Below are positions 58,952 through 64,000 of a stretch of DNA of 64,000 nucleotides, piece by piece. Each line of letters opens with the position of its first letter. Position 1 is the stretch's first letter. The translations under genes were made by a program, and so were the position numbers. The notes under the pieces are model-generated. The model worked only from the letters and a program-made list of their open reading frames with translations, was not told where the DNA came from and made no database searches. This DNA is from Dyadobacter luteus (GTDB taxonomy: Bacteria > Bacteroidota > Bacteroidia > Cytophagales > Spirosomataceae), in contig NZ_QNUL01000018.1 of assembly GCF_003383615.1 (NCBI RefSeq), forward strand, positions 1 through 64,000, given 5' to 3'.

Positions 58952-61468
58952 TCACGCCCACTCCTTCACCCGTTTCTGATCCCGCATCGTTTCGAACTGA
59001 ACCGTAGGATCTTTTACCGGTGCATTTACAAAGTGCGAGAAGCGTTTTCTGAGCTCAGGGTTTTCAACCACCTCTTTCCATTCGCATTTATAAACGTCTA
59101 TTAATGCCTGCATTTCCACTTCAAGTTGGTCTGCTATACCCAATACATCGTCCACCACTACTGCTTTCAGATAGTTGATACCACCTTCCATTTTATTCAG
59201 CCATGTAGCAGTACGTGTGAGTGGATCAGCGGTTTTAATGTAAAACATCAGGAAACGATCAATCAACTTCAGGCAGGTCGCACTATCCACATCCGTAGCA
59301 ATCAACTGCGCATGCTGAGGCTTTGAACCACCATTACCACACACGTACAAGTTCCAGCCTTTCTCTGTGGCAATAATCCCGAAGTCTTTGCTTTGTGCCT
59401 CTGCACATTCACGCACACAACCAGAAACAGCAGACTTCAATTTATGAGGCGAACGAAGCCCTTTGTATCTATCCTCAACTTCAATAGCAAAAGAAACCGA
59501 ATCCTGGACACCAAAACGACACCATGTAGACCCCACGCAACTCTTAACAGTACGTAACGATTTTCCATAAGCATGACCACTTTCAAAACCGGCGTTGATC
59601 AATTCTTCCCAGATATCCGGCAGATCGTTCAGGTGAGCACCAAACAAATCGATACGTTGCCCTCCGGTTATTTTGGTATACATACCGTACTTCTGCGCAA
59701 CCTGTCCGATCACAATCAGTTTTTCTGGTGTGATTTCTCCTCCCGGAATCCTTGGCACTACCGAGTAAGTTCCTCCTTTTTGGATGTTAGCCAAATACCG
59801 ATCATTGGAATCCTGTATCGTAGCGCGGTCTTTTTCCAGAATATTCTCATTCCATAAACTCGCAAGTATTGATCCCACCAAAGGTTTGCAGGTTTCACAA
59901 CCATCACCATGCCCGAAGTGATCAAGCACACCATTGTAGGTTCTGATCCCATTCATTTTCACAAGATCAAGTAACTCCTGGCGGGAATGATCGAAGTGCT
60001 CGCAGATCACGTTTCGAACGTAAACTCCTTTTTCCTTCAACACTCCCTGGATGATATCTTTCACCATCGGCAAACATCCACCGCAACCCGTTCCTGCTTT
60101 GCAGCATTTTTTAATCGCATCAATAGTGGTATGCCCGTTTTCACCCACCTCATGACACAACATTCCTTTGGTAACAGCTTCGCAAGAACAGATCAGTGCA
60201 TCATCAGGAAAGCTCATCACTCCGGCTCCTGCTTCTTCTCCACCGCGCGAACCCAGGATCAGATCTTCCGAATCAGGGGGTAGAATTGTTTTACTTTTAC
60301 AGGTTTGTAAAAGCATATTATATTGATCCGCATCACCAACCAGAATTCCACCCAAAAGCTGCTTCCCATCTTCAGAAACATTGATACGCTTGTATACACC
60401 TTTGGCCTTATTCTCATAGCGTATAGTTCTGCACGCTGGTTCTTCAATAAACGGATCCCCGAAACTGGCTACGTCTGTTCCAATCAGCTTCAGTTTGGTT
60501 GACATATCAAATGGAGAAAACGATTTTTCACCACCGATCAGATTGGTCACTACCACATCAGCCATTTCATAACCAGGTGCAATAAGACCATATATCATGT
60601 GGTGCGCGAGCGCGCATTCTCCGATCGCGAAAATATGAGGATCGGAAGTTCTTAGCTGATCATCTACAATTATACCTCCTCTTGGATGCGTTTCCAGCGA
60701 AGCTATTTTAGCGAGTTCATCCCGGGGACGAATCCCTGCTGATATTACAAGCATATCTACATCCAGAAATGAATTGTCAGCAAACTGCATCCCTTCGATA
60801 CAATCGCCGCCTTTAATCTCCTGTGTACTTTTTCCCAAATGAATATTTAATCCCAGCGATTCCAACTGACTTTGCAGCATACGGGATCCAGCGTCGTCAA
60901 TTTGCCTCGGCATGAGTCTTGGAGCAAATTCTACGACGTGAGCTTCCTGCAGACCAAGATCCAGTAATGCTTTTGCAGCCTCTAATCCTAATAAACCACC
61001 ACCCAAAACAGCACCTTTCTTTGCCTTTTTAGCATAGGACAAAATCAGTTCAAGATCCTCTATTGTCCGGTAAACAAAAACTCCATCTTTTTCCACACCG
61101 GGAATAGAAGGCACAAATGCACCAGAGCCAGTAGCCATTACCAGATAGTCGTAATGCACTACATGTCCATGATGAGATCTTACCAACTTCTCTTCTCTGT
61201 CTATATCCACCACAGGATCCGACAAAAAAAGCCTGATACCATTTTCAGTATACCAATCCGCAGGAGCCAATGTCAGATCGTCAGCCGTTTTCCCGGCAAA
61301 AAAAGCACTTAAATGTACTCGGTCATAGGCTACACGTGGCTCTTCTCCGAACACAGTGATGGCAAAATCATGATTGTTTTTCTGCTTGGCCAACAGTTTC
61401 TCACAAAATTTGTAGCCCACCATACCATTGCCAACTACTACGATCTGGACAGTTTTTTGCGTTTCCAT
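58952..61468 (-). CDS. nirB: Nitrite reductase large subunit NirB
   Basis: This cytoplasmic NAD(P)H-dependent assimilatory nitrite reductase subunit (838 aa) makes ammonium from nitrite. The N-terminal FAD/NAD domain has VVVGNGMVGYKFCEKLL and GAVLGGGLLGLEAAKALLDL. Two BFD-like [2Fe-2S] regions follow: ALICSCEAVTKGM and CCKAGTGCGGCLPMVKDI, then VICEHFDHSRQELLDLV with CETCKPL. The sirohaem/4Fe-4S half carries TGGQRIDLFGAHLNDLPDIW and CVGSTWCRFGVQDS with CVRECAEAQSKDFG. All cofactor motifs look intact. It reads with nirD, kinase and regulator genes on the minus strand and is divergent from cobA, which supplies the sirohaem precursor. Confidence 0.94.
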   Translation of the reverse strand: METQKTVQIVVVGNGMVGYKFCEKLLAKQKNNHDFAITVFGEEPRVAYDRVHLSAFFAGKTADDLTLAPADWYTENGIRLFLSDPVVDIDREEKLVRSHHGHVVHYDYLVMATGSGAFVPSIPGVEKDGVFVYRTIEDLELILSYAKKAKKGAVLGGGLLGLEAAKALLDLGLQEAHVVEFAPRLMPRQIDDAGSRMLQSQLESLGLNIHLGKSTQEIKGGDCIEGMQFADNSFLDVDMLVISAGIRPRDELAKIASLETHPRGGIIVDDQLRTSDPHIFAIGECALAHHMIYGLIAPGYEMADVVVTNLIGGEKSFSPFDMSTKLKLIGTDVASFGDPFIEEPACRTIRYENKAKGVYKRINVSEDGKQLLGGILVGDADQYNMLLQTCKSKTILPPDSEDLILGSRGGEEAGAGVMSFPDDALICSCEAVTKGMLCHEVGENGHTTIDAIKKCCKAGTGCGGCLPMVKDIIQGVLKEKGVYVRNVICEHFDHSRQELLDLVKMNGIRTYNGVLDHFGHGDGCETCKPLVGSILASLWNENILEKDRATIQDSNDRYLANIQKGGTYSVVPRIPGGEITPEKLIVIGQVAQKYGMYTKITGGQRIDLFGAHLNDLPDIWEELINAGFESGHAYGKSLRTVKSCVGSTWCRFGVQDSVSFAIEVEDRYKGLRSPHKLKSAVSGCVRECAEAQSKDFGIIATEKGWNLYVCGNGGSKPQHAQLIATDVDSATCLKLIDRFLMFYIKTADPLTRTATWLNKMEGGINYLKAVVVDDVLGIADQLEVEMQALIDVYKCEWKEVVENPELRKRFSHFVNAPVKDPTVQFETMRDQKRVKEWA

Positions 61469-61736
61469 AGTGAATAATAACTATAATTTTTGAATAACAG
61501 TATTATTTTATTGCAATATTTTAATAATACACATTCTTGCACATCAAATATTACAGAACAAAACTAAATCGCATTTTTAGCAAATCCTAACTTTTTATTC
61601 TTTAAATGGTTAATTTTTAAACACAAATTTTGGTTAAATTATTGTTTTTAAAAATAATGACCTTAATTTTGGACCAACAATTACAAATAGTTATGTTTTA
61701 CTATTCATAGTACATTTCTAATATTCACCATATATA

Positions 61737-62507
61737 ATGTATAAAGCGATGGAGTCTAGACTAACACTTGTTGGAGCAGGACCGGGAAACGGAGAGCTGA
61801 TTACACTGAAAGGTATAAAGGCATTACAATCCGCAGATGTGATCCTGTATGATGAACTGGCCAACGCCGAACTACTGGAGTACGCACCAGAACACACGCT
61901 TAAAATGTATGTGGGTAAAAAATCAGGTGATGCTGCATTCTCACAGGACGAGATCAACGGACTTATCGTACGTTTGGCAAGAAAACGAGGACATGTTGTA
62001 AGATTGAAAGGTGGTGACTCATTCGTATTCGGGAGGGGGCATGAAGAAATGGAATATGCTCGTGAACACGGGATTACGGTAGAAAATATTCCAGGCGTAT
62101 CAAGCTGCATCTCCGTTCCCGCCTCTTTGGATATTCCGGTTACGCGCAGAGGAGTAAGTGAAAGCTTCTGGGTAATTACTGCAACTACCCGTTCGGGAGA
62201 ACTATCCGATGACATCCGCCTCGCGGTACAATCCAAAGCAACCGTCGTAATTTTAATGGGCGTGAATAAACTTAAAGAAATCTGCGATCTGTATAAACAC
62301 TTTGGAAGAGGTTACCTGCCCATGGCTGTTATTCAGAATGGCACCCGACCGGACGAAAAGAGTGTGATAGGCCAGGTTTGGGAAATGCCACATTTGGTAA
62401 AAGAAAATAACATAGGCGCACCTGCCATTATGATTTTAGGGGAAGTTGTTGCTCTTAACCCCTCCTACGCAAAGGAATATCTGAGAAATATTTATCAGGA
62501 ACAATAG
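61737..62507 (+). CDS. cobA: Uroporphyrinogen-III C-methyltransferase (SUMT)
   Basis: This cytoplasmic SAM-dependent enzyme methylates uroporphyrinogen III twice to give precorrin-2, the first step to sirohaem needed by NirB. Signatures are LTLVGAGPGNGELITLKG near residue 8, ADVILYDELANAELL, VRLKGGDSFVFGRGHEEME near 90 (tetrapyrrole methylase core), PGVSSCISVPASLDIPVTRR near 118, and AVIQNGTRPDEKSVIGQVWE. It is 256 aa, without the CysG dehydrogenase/chelatase extension. The start could be the second Met at residue 4 (MESRLTLVG). Placement divergent from nirB and ahead of the porin supports the nitrite-assimilation role. Confidence 0.94.
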   Translation: MYKAMESRLTLVGAGPGNGELITLKGIKALQSADVILYDELANAELLEYAPEHTLKMYVGKKSGDAAFSQDEINGLIVRLARKRGHVVRLKGGDSFVFGRGHEEMEYAREHGITVENIPGVSSCISVPASLDIPVTRRGVSESFWVITATTRSGELSDDIRLAVQSKATVVILMGVNKLKEICDLYKHFGRGYLPMAVIQNGTRPDEKSVIGQVWEMPHLVKENNIGAPAIMILGEVVALNPSYAKEYLRNIYQEQ

Positions 62508-62583
62508 AAGATCATTATAAGAAGATTACCCCAGTACAATCAGCCGCGCCCGTTCAATTCTCCATTTTACAAAATTCATTTAA

Positions 62584-63942
62584 ATGAGAAACGTCATTTA
62601 CTTTTTTGCATTGAGCTTATGGGTTGCAGGAACACTTCGACCGGCTGAAGGATTCGCACAGCTGACCGTATCGGGACAGTTGAGAACCCGGACTGAATTC
62701 CTTCAGGGACAAGGAACACCACTGAACAAAGGTGAAGATCCTGCGTTCTTTACATCTCAAAGAACCAGGTTGAACGTCGGCTATAAGGCATATCGGATGA
62801 ATTTCTTCGTAGCCGCGCAAGACGTACGCGTTTGGGGGCAGGACGCTTCCACCAACAACAGATTTACCAATACTGCTCTGAATGGACTGATGTTACACGA
62901 AGCCTGGGCTGAAATCAGCTTACTGGATACTAACATTACCAGGACTGGCAAAGAATTGGGATTAAAAATCGGACGACAGGAACTTGTTTACGACGACAGC
63001 CGTCTGCTGGGAAATCTGGATTGGCTGCAACAGGGAAGACGACACGACGCCATTGTACTGAAATATGCACATCATGGAATCACTGCTCATCTTGGCGCTG
63101 CGTATAACCAAAACCGTGAACTAAAAACAGGTGGTTTGTACGATGGCGTGCCAACAGGATATCCTGCAGGAACGAATGGAATCGGCACAATGTACAAATC
63201 GATGCAGTTTGCCTACGCAAGCAAAAAGCTGAATGCCGGAAATATTTCTCTATTGGTATTTAAAGACGATTTTCAAAAATACAACCTGAACGAAACCGGA
63301 GTTAAAGTATACCGCAAAGGAACCCGAAGCCGCGTTACTGCCGGAACTTACCTGAATAGCAAAATAGGAAAGAGCTGGAACCTGAACGCAAGCGCTTATC
63401 TACAGACGGGAAAGGATAAAGACGGCTCCCAATTAAGTGCATACATGTATTCCGTGAAAGGCCTCTACAAGGTAAGCAAGCATTTCACAGTTGGTCCCGG
63501 TTTTGATTATATGTCAGGTTCACAATCCGCTTCAAAAACCAACCATACTTTCGATCCTTTGTACGGAACCCCTCACAAGTTCTGGGGACAAATGGATTAC
63601 TTTTATGTTGCAAATGGATTTGGAAAAGGCGGACTATCAGACTTTTACATACATTCCACATTCACCCCTACTCAAAAACTTTCGATACAAACAGACTTGC
63701 ACCATTTTTCGAGTGCTGCTGAAGTTCGTAACAGTGAATCGCAAGCCCTATCGTCTAATTTTGGTAATGAACTCGATATCATCGCGACTTATAGCCTTAC
63801 TAAATCCATCAGCTTTCAGGGAGGATACTGCACATTTCTGGCAACGAACAGTCTGGCTTATGTAAAAGGTGTAAAAGATCCGCAGAAGATGTCCAACTGG
63901 GCTTATCTGATGATCAATATCAAACCTGAATTTTTGAAATAG
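62584..63942 (+). CDS. Alginate_exp-type outer-membrane porin
   Basis: This 452-aa beta-barrel protein has a signal peptide (ends EGFAQ). Its N-terminus LTVSGQLRTRTEFLQGQG, TSQRTRLNVGYKAYRMNFFV, AWAEISLLD and GLKIGRQELVYDDSRLLGN are typical of the alginate-export porin family (PF13372), which in Bacteroidota is often found in nitrate/nitrite loci. It lies 76 bases after cobA. By context it may let nitrate or nitrite through the outer membrane; there is no evidence of alginate transport. The terminal residues INIKPEFLK do not end in a classical aromatic residue. Confidence 0.85.
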   Translation: MRNVIYFFALSLWVAGTLRPAEGFAQLTVSGQLRTRTEFLQGQGTPLNKGEDPAFFTSQRTRLNVGYKAYRMNFFVAAQDVRVWGQDASTNNRFTNTALNGLMLHEAWAEISLLDTNITRTGKELGLKIGRQELVYDDSRLLGNLDWLQQGRRHDAIVLKYAHHGITAHLGAAYNQNRELKTGGLYDGVPTGYPAGTNGIGTMYKSMQFAYASKKLNAGNISLLVFKDDFQKYNLNETGVKVYRKGTRSRVTAGTYLNSKIGKSWNLNASAYLQTGKDKDGSQLSAYMYSVKGLYKVSKHFTVGPGFDYMSGSQSASKTNHTFDPLYGTPHKFWGQMDYFYVANGFGKGGLSDFYIHSTFTPTQKLSIQTDLHHFSSAAEVRNSESQALSSNFGNELDIIATYSLTKSISFQGGYCTFLATNSLAYVKGVKDPQKMSNWAYLMINIKPEFLK

Positions 63943-63965
63943 CCCAAAGCTATCCGCTAACAGCC

Positions 63966-63990
63966 GTCATCCTGAGCGGAGTCGAAGGAT
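63966..63990. repeat. Dispersed intergenic repeat (CCTGAGCGGAGTCGAAGGAT type)
   Basis: This segment matches a short repeat unit I know from many bacterial intergenic regions (GTCATCCTGAGC.GAGTCGAAGGA). It starts 24 bases after the porin stop and continues to the window edge, so its full extent is not visible. Only one copy was noticed here. Confidence 0.45.
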
Positions 63991-64000
63991 AGTAGCGAGT

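Noticed and set aside
61669..61677. TTGGACCAA palindrome upstream of cobA, considered as an FNR/CRP site
   Set aside because: Only 9 bases; it lacks the TTGAT-N4-ATCAA form and could be chance in AT-rich DNA.
1..64000. tRNA, rRNA, CRISPR arrays, insertion sequences, prophage
   Set aside because: I looked for tRNA-like cloverleaf ends, direct repeats with spacers, transposase motifs and phage genes and saw none; short tRNAs could still be missed by eye.

Overview
The window looks like chromosomal DNA of a Bacteroidota bacterium, most likely of the Cytophagales (Dyadobacter/Spirosoma-like; genus is a guess). Reasons: two SusC/SusD pairs, TonB-dependent receptors with CarboxypepD_reg-like N-termini, GH92, DUF4302 and DUF6934 families, a lamin-tail protein, starts without obvious Shine-Dalgarno sequences, and several perfect TAnnTTTG -7 promoter boxes, the Bacteroidota sigma-ABfr signature. 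I found no tRNA, rRNA, CRISPR array, transposase or phage gene.

Layout. (1) 1-9.0 kb, mixed metabolism: an APH-fold kinase, hslU, a secreted GH92 glycosidase whose expected catalytic acid is Gln, a DUF6934 protein, an aldo/keto reductase, and a PQQ-type sugar dehydrogenase followed by a c-type cytochrome. (2) 9.2-24.6 kb, a metal (probably siderophore-iron) uptake island: four TonB receptors in an A-B-A-B order of two paralogous types, a DoxX protein, a periplasmic DUF4198-like protein, and a membrane module of two PepSY proteins flanking DUF3325-like and DUF3649-like small proteins. (3) 24.7-34.1 kb, unrelated single genes: gluconokinase, a metallophosphoesterase, DinB, a glycosyltransferase, a laccase-domain purine-nucleoside enzyme, a lamin-tail surface protein, a Lys/Ala-rich histone-like protein, a SpoU methyltransferase and an orphan LuxR-type response regulator. 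(4) 34.5-44.2 kb, a surface-polysaccharide region: BioF2/FemAB-like acyltransferase, three methyltransferases, flippase, UDP-GlcNAc 2-epimerase and three glycosyltransferases. (5) 44.4-56.1 kb, two convergent SusCD systems. The first is a bare pair; the second carries a zinc metallopeptidase lipoprotein and a DUF4302 lipoprotein. (6) 56.3-63.9 kb, nitrite assimilation: nirB, nirD and a NarX/NarL-like two-component system read in one direction, with divergent cobA (siroheme branch) and an alginate-export-type porin.

How they work together. In region 2, outer-membrane receptors would import ferric chelates and the PepSY module would reduce or pass on the metal at the inner membrane. In region 6, the porin would admit the substrate, NirBD would reduce nitrite to ammonium, CobA would supply the siroheme precursor, and the linked sensor kinase (PilJ-type sensor domain like NarX) would read nitrate or nitrite. 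The most unusual items are the GH92 with Gln605, the alternating receptor duplication, and the nirBD-NarXL-like operon. I do not see a clearly unprecedented system.
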